Source of the DNA: an uncultured Selenomonas sp.
GTDB taxonomy: Bacteria > Bacillota > Negativicutes > Selenomonadales > Selenomonadaceae
DNA: 45,729 nt
Direction: 5' to 3'
Assembly: GCA_905373085.1 (NCBI GenBank)
Contig: CAJPRR010000005.1
Location: 1-45,729 of the forward strand
Position numbers and translations under genes: made by a program
The notes under the pieces: generated by a model
Told to the model about the DNA's origin: nothing
What the model saw: the letters and a program-made list of their open reading frames with translations, nothing else
Databases searched by the model: none
Shown: in pieces, positions 25,706 to 33,209 of the stretch
How positions within the stretch are numbered: the first letter of the stretch is position 1
How the letters are laid out: each line of letters starts with the position of its first letter

Positions 25706-26545
25706 ATGAAGGTGCTTGTCACGGGCGTGAGCGGACAGCTGGGCTTCGACGTCATGCGCGAGCTTCTCGCACGCGGCGTCGAGGCGAAGGGCGCATCGAG
25801 GAGCGACTTCTCCTTGACGGACTTCGCGGCAATGCGCCGCTTCGTCGAGGCGCATCGGCCGACGGCGATCATCCACTGCGCAGCGTATACGGCAGTGGAC
25901 AAGGCAGAGGACGAGCCGGAGCTTTGCCGCGAGGTGAATGCGTCGGCGACAGGAGAGCTCGCGCGTATCGCGAAGGAGATCGGGGCGAAGTTCCTCTACA
26001 TCAGCACGGACTACGTATTTCCCGGCACGGGCGAGGACTTCTACGAGCCGGAAGATGAGAAGGCGCCGTGCAACGTCTACGGCGAGTCGAAGCTTCTCGG
26101 CGAAGAGGCGGCGCGAGAAGCGCTCGAAGAGCTGTTCATCGTGCGCATCTCGTGGGTCTTCGGCGAAAACGGCAAGAATTTCATCAAGACGATGCTGCGC
26201 CTTGCCGAAACGCACGAGGAGCTTTCCGTCGTCGGCGACCAGATCGGCTCGCCGACGTACACGCGCGACCTCGCGCGTCTGCTCGCCGATATGATTGTGA
26301 CGGAGAAGTACGGCGTCTACCATGCGACGAACGAAGGCACATGCTCGTGGGCGGAACTAGCGGCAGAGGCTCTTCGCTGTGCGGGCAAGAAGACGCGCGT
26401 GCGTGCGATCAAGACGGAGGAATATCCGACGAAGGCGAAGCGGCCCAAGAATTCGCGCCTGTCGAAGAAATGTCTCGATGATGCGGGCTTCTCGCGTCTG
26501 CCCGACTGGCGCGACGCCGTCGCGCGGTATGTCGAGCTGATTTGA
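25706..26545 (+). CDS. rfbD: dTDP-4-dehydrorhamnose reductase-like protein (RmlD family)
   Basis: This 279-residue short-chain dehydrogenase/reductase has the N-terminal nucleotide-binding motif VTGVSGQLG, the RmlD-type CAAYTAVDKAE, the catalytic ISTDYVFPG Thr/Asp region and YGESK (Tyr and Lys). RmlD reduces dTDP-4-keto-L-rhamnose to dTDP-L-rhamnose for surface polysaccharide. AAGGGGA precedes the ATG, 45 bases after the decarboxylase-like gene. No rmlA, rmlB or rmlC is adjacent, so either the rest of the pathway lies elsewhere or the enzyme acts on a related sugar. Its stop codon (26543-26545) lies inside a 22-bp sequence repeated at 27158-27179 that frames the inserted toxin-antitoxin cassette. 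Confidence 0.88.
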   Translation: MKVLVTGVSGQLGFDVMRELLARGVEAKGASRSDFSLTDFAAMRRFVEAHRPTAIIHCAAYTAVDKAEDEPELCREVNASATGELARIAKEIGAKFLYISTDYVFPGTGEDFYEPEDEKAPCNVYGESKLLGEEAAREALEELFIVRISWVFGENGKNFIKTMLRLAETHEELSVVGDQIGSPTYTRDLARLLADMIVTEKYGVYHATNEGTCSWAELAAEALRCAGKKTRVRAIKTEEYPTKAKRPKNSRLSKKCLDDAGFSRLPDWRDAVARYVELI

Positions 26546-26553
26546 CGCATCCG
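26532..26553 (+). repeat. 22-bp direct repeat, left copy, flanking a toxin-antitoxin cassette
   Basis: The 22 bases beginning TCGAGCTGATTTGACG are identical to 27158-27179. This copy includes the end and stop codon of rfbD. A toxin-antitoxin pair of about 0.6 kb lies between the copies. Confidence 0.9.
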
Positions 26554-26616
26554 TGCGAGCAGCTGGCGATTTTGTTTTTGCAGAACAATATTCTTTGCTT
26601 GAAGGAGGGAATCTTC

Positions 26617-26898
26617 ATGGCGCAGGATGTAGTGATTCGTATGGATGAGGCGTTATCCTTGCAGTTTGGCAAGGTTTGTGATGAAATAGGTCTTCCGATA
26701 TCCGCGGCGTTTTTGATTTTTGCAAAACGTGTAGTGCGCGAAAGGAAAATTCCATTTGAACTTTCAGCTGACCCGGATCCATTTTATTCAGAAAGCAATA
26801 TGGCTCATATTCGTCGCGGCATTGCCGCCTTCAAGGCAGGGAAATTCGCAAAGCATGATTTGATCGAGGTTGAAGACGATGGAGAAGCGCTGGTTTGA
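26617..26898 (+). CDS. RelB/DinJ-family antitoxin
   Basis: This 93-residue protein begins with the ribbon-helix-helix N-terminus of the RelB/DinJ family (DVVIRMDEALSLQFGKVCDEIGLPISAAFLIFAK), which binds operator DNA, and ends in an acidic flexible tail that would neutralise the toxin. The ATG at 26617 has GGAGGG 8 bases upstream; a reading extended to 26542 would begin in the rfbD stop region. The toxin start lies 20 bases inside its end, as in translationally coupled pairs. Codon use and base composition are more AT-rich than in rfbD and galE on either side, which supports acquisition by transfer. Autoregulation is expected, but no clear operator was identified. Confidence 0.88.
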   Translation: MAQDVVIRMDEALSLQFGKVCDEIGLPISAAFLIFAKRVVRERKIPFELSADPDPFYSESNMAHIRRGIAAFKAGKFAKHDLIEVEDDGEALV

Positions 26899-27136
26899 TG
26901 AGGCATGGGAGGATTACCTCTATTGGCAGATGCAGGACAAGAAGACCTTGAAAAGGATAAATATCTTATTGAGAGATATTGAGAGGAATCCTTTTGAGGG
27001 GATCGGAAAACCTGAGCCGCTTCGTGGTGAATTGGGCGGTCTTTGGAGTCGCAGGATCGATGAAAGGAATCGCTTGATTTATTGCATTTCGGATGATTCG
27101 TTACAGATTTTCTCTTGCAGGGGGCATTATGAGTAG
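26879..27136 (+). CDS. Txe/YoeB-family mRNA-endonuclease toxin
   Basis: The 85 residues match the YoeB length (84-85). Family features are WFDEAWEDYLYWQMQDKK near the start, LLRDIERNPFEGIGKPEPL, and the C-terminal WSRRIDERNRLIYCI ending in CRGHYE. Conserved Glu, Arg, His and the terminal Tyr are the residues YoeB uses for ribosome-dependent mRNA cleavage. The ATG at 26879 is chosen over an upstream TTG because GAGG lies 8 bases before it and the length then fits the family. The partner upstream is of the RelB/DinJ class rather than the YefM class usual for YoeB, a combination seen in some Firmicutes. Confidence 0.9.
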   Translation: MEKRWFDEAWEDYLYWQMQDKKTLKRINILLRDIERNPFEGIGKPEPLRGELGGLWSRRIDERNRLIYCISDDSLQIFSCRGHYE

Positions 27137-27157
27137 GGGTTGTTATATGCAGCTGAT

Positions 27158-27179
27158 TCGAGCTGATTTGACGCATCCG
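27158..27179 (+). repeat. 22-bp direct repeat, right copy, flanking a toxin-antitoxin cassette
   Basis: Identical to 26532-26553. This copy supplies the -35 hexamer TTGACG of the galE promoter at 27168-27196. Confidence 0.9.
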
Positions 27180-27196
27180 CATGAGTGGGCTATAAT
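27168..27196 (+). promoter_or_regulatory. Promoter of the GalE-like epimerase gene
   Basis: TTGACG (27168-27173), a 17-base spacer and a perfect TATAAT (27191-27196). The leader is about 46 bases to the TTG start. The -35 lies in the right copy of the 22-bp repeat, whose left copy is the end of rfbD. Confidence 0.75.
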
Positions 27197-27248
27197 GGGT
27201 TCGCTGAATCATGCGGCATGGCTGCATTTTGTTTAGGAGGTGCTGCAT

Positions 27249-28172
27249 TTGAATATACTGGTGACCGGCGGCGCGGGCTTCATCGGCTCGCATCTCGTGC
27301 GTCATCTTCTCGCGAAGGGCGAGCAGGTGACGGCGCTCGACAATTTGTCGACGGGGCTTGCCGAGAATTTGCCGCCCGAAGCGAAGCTCGTCGAGATGGA
27401 CATCTTGGACGAGGAGCTGCCGAAGGTCGTGGCGGCGGGTGCTTTCGACGCCATCGTCCACCTCGCGGCGCAGACGATGGTCGACACGTCAATCAAAGAT
27501 CCGCTTCTCGATACGCGCGAAAATCTTTTGGGCACGGTGCATGTCTTGGAAGCGGCGCGCACGGCGAACGTCAAGCGCGTCATCTTCGCTTCGACCGCCG
27601 CCGCCTATGGCGACGTGAAGGAGGACGACCTGCCCGTGCGCGAAGCGCAGCCGACGGAGCCAATGTCGTTCTACGGCCTGTCGAAGCTCTCGGTGGAGAA
27701 GTACCTTGAGATGTATCGTAAGATTTACGGCATGGAGTATGTCGTCCTGCGCTTTGCGAACGTCTACGGCGAGCGTCAGGGCGACGGCGGCGAGGGCGGC
27801 GTCATCAGCATCTTCGCCAAGGCTGTGGCCGAGGGGCGTGACATCACGATCTACGGCGACGGCGAGCAGACGCGCGACTTCGTCTATGCGGGCGACATCG
27901 CCGAGGGCATCTTGGCCGCGCTTCGTACCGAGGAAGTGAACGCCGCTTACAACCTCTCGACGCAGACGGAGACGAGCCTTCGCGAGCTCGTGTCGCTCCT
28001 CGCTGAGATCTGCGGGCGCGAGATCGTCCCGAAGTACGGCGCGGAGCGCGAGGGAGACATCTACAAGTCCATGCTCTCGAACAGCCGCGCCCGCCGCGGC
28101 CTCGACTGGCGCCCCGCCACAACGCTCGCCGAGGGACTGCGGCGCACATACGAATACTTCTGCGGCAAATGA
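27249..28172 (+). CDS. UDP-glucose 4-epimerase-like NAD-dependent sugar epimerase
   Basis: This 307-residue extended short-chain dehydrogenase has NILVTGGAGFIGSHL at the N-terminus for NAD, the diagnostic IVHLAAQ, catalytic Ser/Thr in FASTAAAYG and the YGLSK pair (Tyr, Lys). GERQGDGGEGGVISIF and GDGEQTRDFVYAGDIA are the substrate and cofactor loops of the GalE group. The TTG at 27249 is chosen because AGGAGG (27235-27240) stands 8 bases upstream; a GTG overlapping that site is not plausible. Likely products are UDP-galactose or UDP-N-acetylgalactosamine for surface polysaccharide, in line with the RmlD-like gene before the toxin-antitoxin insertion. Exact substrate is not determined. Confidence 0.9.
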   Translation: MNILVTGGAGFIGSHLVRHLLAKGEQVTALDNLSTGLAENLPPEAKLVEMDILDEELPKVVAAGAFDAIVHLAAQTMVDTSIKDPLLDTRENLLGTVHVLEAARTANVKRVIFASTAAAYGDVKEDDLPVREAQPTEPMSFYGLSKLSVEKYLEMYRKIYGMEYVVLRFANVYGERQGDGGEGGVISIFAKAVAEGRDITIYGDGEQTRDFVYAGDIAEGILAALRTEEVNAAYNLSTQTETSLRELVSLLAEICGREIVPKYGAEREGDIYKSMLSNSRARRGLDWRPATTLAEGLRRTYEYFCGK

Positions 28173-28199
28173 GAAGAGGGGACAGAAAAGGAGAACGAA

Positions 28200-29582
28200 A
28201 TGAAGAAGATGCTCGCAGCGCTTCTATCGGCGCTCACGCTGCTGACATGCGGAATTTTTTCCGACTGCACTGCTGAAAAGAGGCAGTCGGATACCGATGC
28301 CGTGTGGGAAACGCTCAGTGAAGCGTACATCTATGCGTTCCCGTTGGTGCTCACTGACGCAACCAAGACGTTATCGACCAATACGGACGGAAACATGGTA
28401 GGCCGTGCGCCTGTCAATCAGTTCAATCACGCGAAAAAGCTGGCGGATGCCTCTTTCCGCACTGTTGTGACGCCGAACGTCGATACCGTCTATTCGCAGG
28501 CATGGCTCGACATCGGTACGGAACCTCTGATCTACGTCCTGCCGGAAACGGATCGTTTCTGCAACGTGCAGATTCTGGACGCATGGACGAATACCGCCGC
28601 TGTGCTGGACAAGGCGGGTGTCTATGCGATTGCGCTTCCCGGTTGGGAGGGCGAACTGCCTGACGGGGTGACGCGCGTGAACGTGCCTACCGCATCGGTG
28701 TGGTCGATCGCCCGTGTCGTGCTGTCCGGCGACGAGGATCTCCCCCATGTTTATGCCATTCAGGAGCAAATGCAGCTTCTTCCTCTCTCCGCCTACGGGC
28801 AGGAGGAGAGATACACTGCGCCGCAGGGGCGGTACGTGAAGGAAAATGACTTTGTTCCGGTAAACAAGGTTCTTTCCATGACGCCGGGAGAATTTTTCAA
28901 TACCGCCAACACGCTGATGCAGGCCAATCCGCCCGCAGACGCTGACAGGGAGTTGCTGGAAAAGCTTTCTGCCATCCGCGTGGGAGCCGGCATGACATTT
29001 GATGACTCGCTCCTTGGCGAGGACGCTGCCGAGCGCTGGGCGCAAATGCTGCAGGGGCTTCGTGCCACGCTTTCTGCCGACAGTGCGAAGTATGCACAGA
29101 AGCTCGGCCAGTGGAGATACTACGGCAAGCCGATCGGTGATTTTGGGACAGCGTACACCTATCGCGCCATGGTGGCGCTGGTGGGGCTGGGAGCCAACAC
29201 GGTGGATGTAGCGATCTATCCCAAGACCGCAGTGGACGAAACCGGCGCGGCGCTGAGCGGAGAAAAGACATATACGCTTCACTTTGCCTCCCTGCCGCCC
29301 ACACGGGCGGGCGGCTTCTGGTCCGTGACTGCGTATGGCGCGGATGATTTTCTCATCGACAATCCAATCCATCGCTACTGCATCAACGACCGTTCTGCCT
29401 TCGAGTTGAATGAGGACGGCACACTGGATCTTGTCCTGTCGAGGAAAGCGCCCGAGAACATGGCCAACTGGCTGCCTGTTTCTGATGGAGGGTTTCATCT
29501 TTTCATGCGCATTTATGTGCCGGACATGGATGCGTTGGATGCGTGGCAGCCGCCCGTCATCCGTGAACAGCAAGAAATCTGA
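28200..29582 (+). CDS. DUF1254/DUF1214 domain protein, exported
   Basis: This 460-residue protein begins with a signal peptide and a possible lipobox (LLTCGIFSDCTAEK). It contains an N-terminal DUF1254 domain (YIYAFPLVLTDATK, NQFNHAKKLADASFRTVVTPNVDTVYS, then TDRFCNVQILDAWTN) and a C-terminal DUF1214 domain (FWSVTAYGADDFLIDNP, DGTLDLVLSRKAPE, NWLPVSDGGFHLFMRIYVP). The biochemical role of this widespread family is unknown. AAAAGGAGA lies 7 bases before the ATG. It follows galE by 27 bases and may be cotranscribed, though no functional link is obvious. Confidence 0.88.
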   Translation: MKKMLAALLSALTLLTCGIFSDCTAEKRQSDTDAVWETLSEAYIYAFPLVLTDATKTLSTNTDGNMVGRAPVNQFNHAKKLADASFRTVVTPNVDTVYSQAWLDIGTEPLIYVLPETDRFCNVQILDAWTNTAAVLDKAGVYAIALPGWEGELPDGVTRVNVPTASVWSIARVVLSGDEDLPHVYAIQEQMQLLPLSAYGQEERYTAPQGRYVKENDFVPVNKVLSMTPGEFFNTANTLMQANPPADADRELLEKLSAIRVGAGMTFDDSLLGEDAAERWAQMLQGLRATLSADSAKYAQKLGQWRYYGKPIGDFGTAYTYRAMVALVGLGANTVDVAIYPKTAVDETGAALSGEKTYTLHFASLPPTRAGGFWSVTAYGADDFLIDNPIHRYCINDRSAFELNEDGTLDLVLSRKAPENMANWLPVSDGGFHLFMRIYVPDMDALDAWQPPVIREQQEI

Positions 29583-29608
29583 ACGCAAAAGCACGGACAA
29601 TAATGAGA

Positions 29609-29644
29609 CAAATCCTCCGCATAGCAGGCTAGGCGGAGGATTTG
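29609..29644. terminator. Inverted repeat after the DUF1254 gene
   Basis: A 12-bp perfect stem, CAAATCCTCCGC with GCGGAGGATTTG, around a 12-base loop. It lacks a clear T tract, so it is a weak terminator or an RNA-stabilising hairpin between the convergent DUF1254 and cupin genes. Confidence 0.5.
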
Positions 29645-29715
29645 CTGATGTAGAGCGAATGGAACCGATGGCCAAGATGGCGGCGCTGCATCGCTCGGCG
29701 CGTTCTTGTCCGTAT

Positions 29716-30060
29716 TCAGCTGTTGATGATCAGCGCCATGAACACGAGGTCTTGGGTGCCGTTCTCATTTGACAGGCCGTGAAATTCGCCGTCAGGACAG
29801 AAAGCTATCGTGCCGGGGCCGACCTCAATCTCTGTGCCGTTGTCGTTGTAGACGCCCTTGCCCTGCAGGATGTAGTACGTCTCGCTGTTTCCCTTGTGCT
29901 GATGGTAGCCGAGCGACGAGCCGGGCTTGATCGTGACGCGCGAAAAAGTCGAGCACTTGTCACCCATCTGCTCCTTGCCGAGCAGGTGCTCGAGGCTGAC
30001 CTCGCCCTTGCCGCCCGCGGCGTTCTTGCGGACTTCGATGTTTCCTTGCAGAATTGCCAT
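29716..30060 (-). CDS. Small single-domain cupin protein
   Basis: The 114 residues form one cupin fold. Motif 1 is GYHQHKGNSETYYILQGKG, with two His and a Glu as metal ligands, and motif 2 is PDGEFHGLSN, with the fourth ligand His. Such proteins range from isomerases and dioxygenases to sugar-binding regulators, so the activity cannot be assigned. AAGGAG lies about 7 bases upstream of the ATG. It is a single gene, convergent with the DUF1254 gene and divergent from the YdcF-like gene. Confidence 0.87.
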   Translation of the reverse strand: MAILQGNIEVRKNAAGGKGEVSLEHLLGKEQMGDKCSTFSRVTIKPGSSLGYHQHKGNSETYYILQGKGVYNDNGTEIEVGPGTIAFCPDGEFHGLSNENGTQDLVFMALIINS

Positions 30061-30161
30061 GCTGTTCTCTCCTTTTTGTTTTGTTCTGCGGCTTTTTATC
30101 CTACTGCTTTTATTCGCGGATTCTTGCCGGAATCCTCTTTTCCAGGAAAGGAAATCCTTCG

Positions 30162-30920
30162 ATGATCCAGTTTCTGAAATTCGGTGCGAGCTTCTTCCTG
30201 CCGCCCGGCATCTTTTTCCTCGCCTTCTTCCTCATCGCCTATCTGGCGTGGAAGAGGGGCGAGCGCTTCGCGGCGAAGGCGATCGTGCTCGTCACCGCAG
30301 TCTTCTACCTCCTCTCGACGTATCTCGTCGCCGACGTGCTCATGGGTGCGCTCGAAGACGCCTACGCGCCGCCCGCGAAGCCCGAGGGCGACGTCGTCGT
30401 CATGCTCGGCGGCGGCGCCTTCTCGGATGCGCCCGACGTCGACGGCGAGGGGGCGCTGACGGCAAGCCCGTCGACGCGCCTTCTGACCGCCGTACGCCTC
30501 GCGCAGAAGCTCGACCTGCCGATCCTCGTGTCGGGCGGGCAGGTCTTCCAGGAGAGCGGCAAAGAAGCGCTGCTCGCCAAGCGCACGCTCCTTTCCCTCG
30601 GCATCCCCGAGAGCCGCATCCTCGTCGAGGGCGCGAGCCAGAACACGGTGCAGAATGCGGCCTATACGGCGAAGATCCTCAAGGAGCACGGCCTCGTGCG
30701 CCCGATCCTCGTCACGAGCGCCTTCCACATGAAGCGTTCCGTCCTGAACTACGAGAAGCTCGGCATCGAGGTCGTGCCATATCCGACGGATTACATGGTC
30801 AGCCACCATCCGGTCTTTCACGCTGTGAAGCTCGCGCCCTCGGCAGACGCCCTGCACACGAACGCCGTCGTGCTGCAGGAGAGCCTGCGCACCGTCGTGA
30901 CCTACTGCTTGGGGAAGTGA
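30162..30920 (+). CDS. YdcF/ElyC-like DUF218 membrane protein
   Basis: This 252-residue protein has two N-terminal membrane helices (FLPPGIFFLAFFLIAYLAW and IVLVTAVFYLLSTYLVADVL) followed by a DUF218 domain facing the periplasm. Domain marks are DVVVMLGGG, LPILVSGGQ, SQNTVQNA and ILVTSAFHMKRS. The related E. coli ElyC (YcbC) influences peptidoglycan and lipid-carrier metabolism, and SanA is linked to envelope barrier function, so an envelope role is likely. The ATG at 30162 has GGAAAGGA upstream; an extended reading would overlap the divergent cupin gene. The stop is one base from the MATE start, so the two are cotranscribed. Confidence 0.86.
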   Translation: MIQFLKFGASFFLPPGIFFLAFFLIAYLAWKRGERFAAKAIVLVTAVFYLLSTYLVADVLMGALEDAYAPPAKPEGDVVVMLGGGAFSDAPDVDGEGALTASPSTRLLTAVRLAQKLDLPILVSGGQVFQESGKEALLAKRTLLSLGIPESRILVEGASQNTVQNAAYTAKILKEHGLVRPILVTSAFHMKRSVLNYEKLGIEVVPYPTDYMVSHHPVFHAVKLAPSADALHTNAVVLQESLRTVVTYCLGK

Positions 30921-30921
30921 C

Positions 30922-32259
30922 ATGGCAAAGGACATGACCGAGGGGAGTCCCGCGAAGCTCCTCCTCTTCTTCACGCTGCCGCTCATTGCGGGCAACATCA
31001 TGCAGCAGCTCTACGCATTCATCGACACGCTGCTCGTCGGGCGCTTCCTCGGCATCGAGGCCTTGGCCGCCGTCGGCTGCACGGGCAGCCTGATGTTTCT
31101 GATGCTCGGCTTCCTCATCGGCCTGACGGCGGGGCTTGCCATCTGCACGGGGCAGCGCTACGGCGCAAAGGACACAGCGGGCGTCAGAAAGAGCGCGGCG
31201 GCGTGCGCCGCGCTTTCCTTCTTGATCGCCGCCATTCTGAGCGTCGTCGGCTTCTTCGGCTGTCGCCCGCTGCTCGAAGTCATGAACACGCCGCCCGAGT
31301 TATTGGACAATGCGACGGCGTTCTTTTCGATTATCTGCGGCGGAGCGGTCTTCGCAACGGCAGCGCTCATGGCGGCGAATATCCTGCGCGCCCTAGGCGA
31401 CAGCAAGATGCCGACCGTCATCATCGGTGTCGGCATCGCCATCAACATTGCACTTGAAGCGCTTTTTCTGCTCACATTCGGCTGGGGCATTCCGGGCGCG
31501 GCATTCGCGACCGTAGTTTCGTGGGCTCTTGCGACGGGGATCTTTTTCGTCTATATCGCGAGGCGTGTGCCCGAGCTTCATGTGCGGCGCGAGGATTGGC
31601 GGCTCTCATGGAGCTTTTTGCGCACGCATCTCGCCATCGGCCTGCCCATGGGATTTCAGGCGACGATCATCGCCTTCGGAGCCGTAATCCTGCAGGTCGC
31701 TTTGAACGGGCTGGGTCCCGTCGCCGTCGCCGCCTATGCGGCGGCGCAGAAGGTCGACACGATCGCCATGATGCCGATGATGTCGTTCGGCGCGGCGATG
31801 GCGGCGTATACGGCACAGAACTACGGCGCGGGCAAGTTCAGCCGCATCCGCACGGGCGTGCGGGCGTGCTGCCGGATGTCCGTCGGCTTCAGTCTCGCGG
31901 CGGGTGCATTCGTCATCGCGGCAGGGCCGTATCTGATGGAGCTTTTCGTCGGCGCAGGCGAAGCGGAAGCGATCCGGCTCGGGCAGACGTATTTCCTTGT
32001 CAACGGCCTGACGTACTGGATCTTGTCGCTGCTCTTCATCTTCCGCTACACGCTGCAGGGACTCGGACAGTCCGTCGTACCGACCGTCGCCGGCGTCATG
32101 GAACTCGTCATGCGTGCGACGGCGGGCATCGTGCTCGTCGACGCCCTGGGCTTTCTCGGCGCCTGCCTCGGCAATCCCATGGCGTGGCTCGGCTCATGCG
32201 TGCCGCTCGCGATCGCGTATGCCATGACGGTTCGGCGTTTGCCGAAGGAAGTTAGGTAA
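30922..32259 (+). CDS. MATE-family multidrug/cation antiporter
   Basis: This 445-residue exporter has twelve predicted membrane segments in two similar halves (PAKLLLFFTLPLIAGNIMQQ opens the first and WSFLRTHLAIGLPMGFQ the second). DTLLVGRFLGIEALAAVGC and the NYGAGKFSRIR loop are typical of the DinF/MepA branch. MATE proteins expel cationic compounds using a Na+ or H+ gradient; the substrate here is unknown. The start is one base after the YdcF-like stop, with GGGGAAG as ribosome site. Confidence 0.92.
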   Translation: MAKDMTEGSPAKLLLFFTLPLIAGNIMQQLYAFIDTLLVGRFLGIEALAAVGCTGSLMFLMLGFLIGLTAGLAICTGQRYGAKDTAGVRKSAAACAALSFLIAAILSVVGFFGCRPLLEVMNTPPELLDNATAFFSIICGGAVFATAALMAANILRALGDSKMPTVIIGVGIAINIALEALFLLTFGWGIPGAAFATVVSWALATGIFFVYIARRVPELHVRREDWRLSWSFLRTHLAIGLPMGFQATIIAFGAVILQVALNGLGPVAVAAYAAAQKVDTIAMMPMMSFGAAMAAYTAQNYGAGKFSRIRTGVRACCRMSVGFSLAAGAFVIAAGPYLMELFVGAGEAEAIRLGQTYFLVNGLTYWILSLLFIFRYTLQGLGQSVVPTVAGVMELVMRATAGIVLVDALGFLGACLGNPMAWLGSCVPLAIAYAMTVRRLPKEVR

Positions 32260-32301
32260 GCCGAGCGGCTGCGTCTGTAGAAGTTTCATAGTAGATAAAA
32301 T

Positions 32302-32349
32302 AAACAAGGGAAGGCTGCATCGCATTTGCTATGCCGACTTCCCTTGTTT
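32302..32349. terminator. Bidirectional terminator between MATE and YoeB genes
   Basis: AAACAAGGGAAG (32302-32313) pairs with CTTCCCTTGTTT (32338-32349), with a partly paired 24-base interior. A T run follows on the plus strand and an A/T-rich stretch on the minus strand, so it can end both convergent transcripts. The right arm overlaps the last codon region of the toxin gene. Confidence 0.8.
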
Positions 32350-32612
32350 TATTCTTCGTAGTGTCCTTTGCAAGCCTTCACAATGATGCCGCTTTCGTCG
32401 ATTTCATAGACAAGGCGATTGGCATCGTCGATTCTGCGGCTGTATTCGCCGTCTCGATGCTTCAGCTTTTCGGGTTTGCCAATGCCGTTCATGGCGCCGT
32501 CTCGGTCGATGCTTTTTAGAAGTTCATTGATTCGCTTGAGCATTTTTTTGTCCATGGTTTGCCAGGCGATGTATTGCTGAAAGCCCTTTTCTGTGAACGT
32601 AATGCGACTCAT
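32349..32612 (-). CDS. yoeB: YoeB-family toxin (second toxin-antitoxin system)
   Basis: This 87-residue toxin is clearly of the YoeB family: FTEKGFQQYIAWQTMDKKMLKRINELLKSI, NGIGKPEKLKHRDGEYSRRIDD, then ANRLVYEI and the C-terminal KGHYEE with the catalytic His and Tyr. It begins inside the antitoxin stop (ATGA overlap, 32609-32612). YoeB cleaves mRNA at the ribosomal A site when freed from YefM. It differs enough from the YoeB-like toxin at 26879-27136 that the two pairs look independently acquired. Confidence 0.93.
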   Translation of the reverse strand: MSRITFTEKGFQQYIAWQTMDKKMLKRINELLKSIDRDGAMNGIGKPEKLKHRDGEYSRRIDDANRLVYEIDESGIIVKACKGHYEE

Positions 32613-32875
32613 GAGTCGGCCATAGCCTCCAACTCCTCCATCGTCTTTACGACGACTCTGCCTTCGCGCAGCTGTCGGTCGCTTTGCTCAAGCATGGCGA
32701 GGTATTCGGCGTTGCGCTGCGCCTTTTCCATGCGTTTGTACTCTGGCTCGGACACGATGACGATATTGCGGTTTTCTTTTCGCGGTACAATGATGGTTTC
32801 TCCATCGTAAGCAAGATCAAAGTATTTTTTCATGTTCGCGCGGATGTCTGCCTGCTTTGCGATTGTGATGTTCAT
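32609..32875 (-). CDS. yefM: YefM/Phd-family antitoxin
   Basis: This 88-residue antitoxin has the Phd/YefM DNA-binding N-terminus (ITIAKQADIRANMKKYFDLAYDGETIIVPRKENRNIVIVSEPEY) and a C-terminal toxin-binding segment (EYLAMLEQSDRQLREGRVVVK, LEAMADS). The ATG at 32875 is preceded by GGAAAGGCG at good distance; an in-frame TTG at 32893 overlaps that site. It is cotranscribed with yoeB, and the complex would be expected to repress its own promoter at the palindrome 32898-32916. Confidence 0.92.
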   Translation of the reverse strand: MNITIAKQADIRANMKKYFDLAYDGETIIVPRKENRNIVIVSEPEYKRMEKAQRNAEYLAMLEQSDRQLREGRVVVKTMEELEAMADS

Positions 32876-32897
32876 GATGATTCGCCTTTCCAATAGG

Positions 32898-32918
32898 TAA
32901 TTTATGTACGTAATTATA
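32898..32918 (-). promoter_or_regulatory. Probable yefM-yoeB operator overlapping a -10 box
   Basis: The near-palindrome TAATTTATGTACGTAATTA (32898-32916), centred on GTAC, overlaps a minus-strand TATAAT (32913-32918). The -35 at 17 bases is poor. YefM operators in E. coli carry a TGTACA-centred palindrome, which this resembles in its GTAC core. Confidence 0.45.
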
Positions 32919-33029
32919 TATACACTTTCAGGACAGATGTTCAGCCGTCACGCGAAGCGGCATAGGCGCTTTTGTGTCCGTTTCCTGCGATGGATTATCA
33001 AAGCGGCACGCTGTATACATGTCCTCATG

Positions 33030-33200
33030 CCTTACAGAAGCCTAGCCAATCAGTCTGTGCCTGTGGCTTGATCTCTTGGGAGTTTATGGTAAACTACACG
33101 CACAAACGTCCACTTCGTGGACATTGTGCGCCACCCTTACATGAAAGAGCCAATCAGTCTGTGCCCTTCGGGCTTGACTTCTTGGATTTTCATGGTAAAA
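33030..33200 (+). repeat. Dispersed two-hairpin repeat, copy B with a tandem partial copy
   Basis: A full copy contains ACTACACGCACAAACGTCC, hairpin GTCCACTTCGTGGAC (33107-33121), ATTGTGCGCCACCCTTACATG, AGCCAATCAGTCTGTG (from 33148) and hairpin GCCCTTCGGGC. A second copy of the right half, starting CCTTACAGAAGCCTAGCC at 33030, precedes it; AGCCAATCAG recurs with a period of 104 bases (33044 and 33148). The preceding 32919-33029 contains nothing else recognisable. Confidence 0.82.
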
Positions 33201-33209
33201 AACTGTTCG

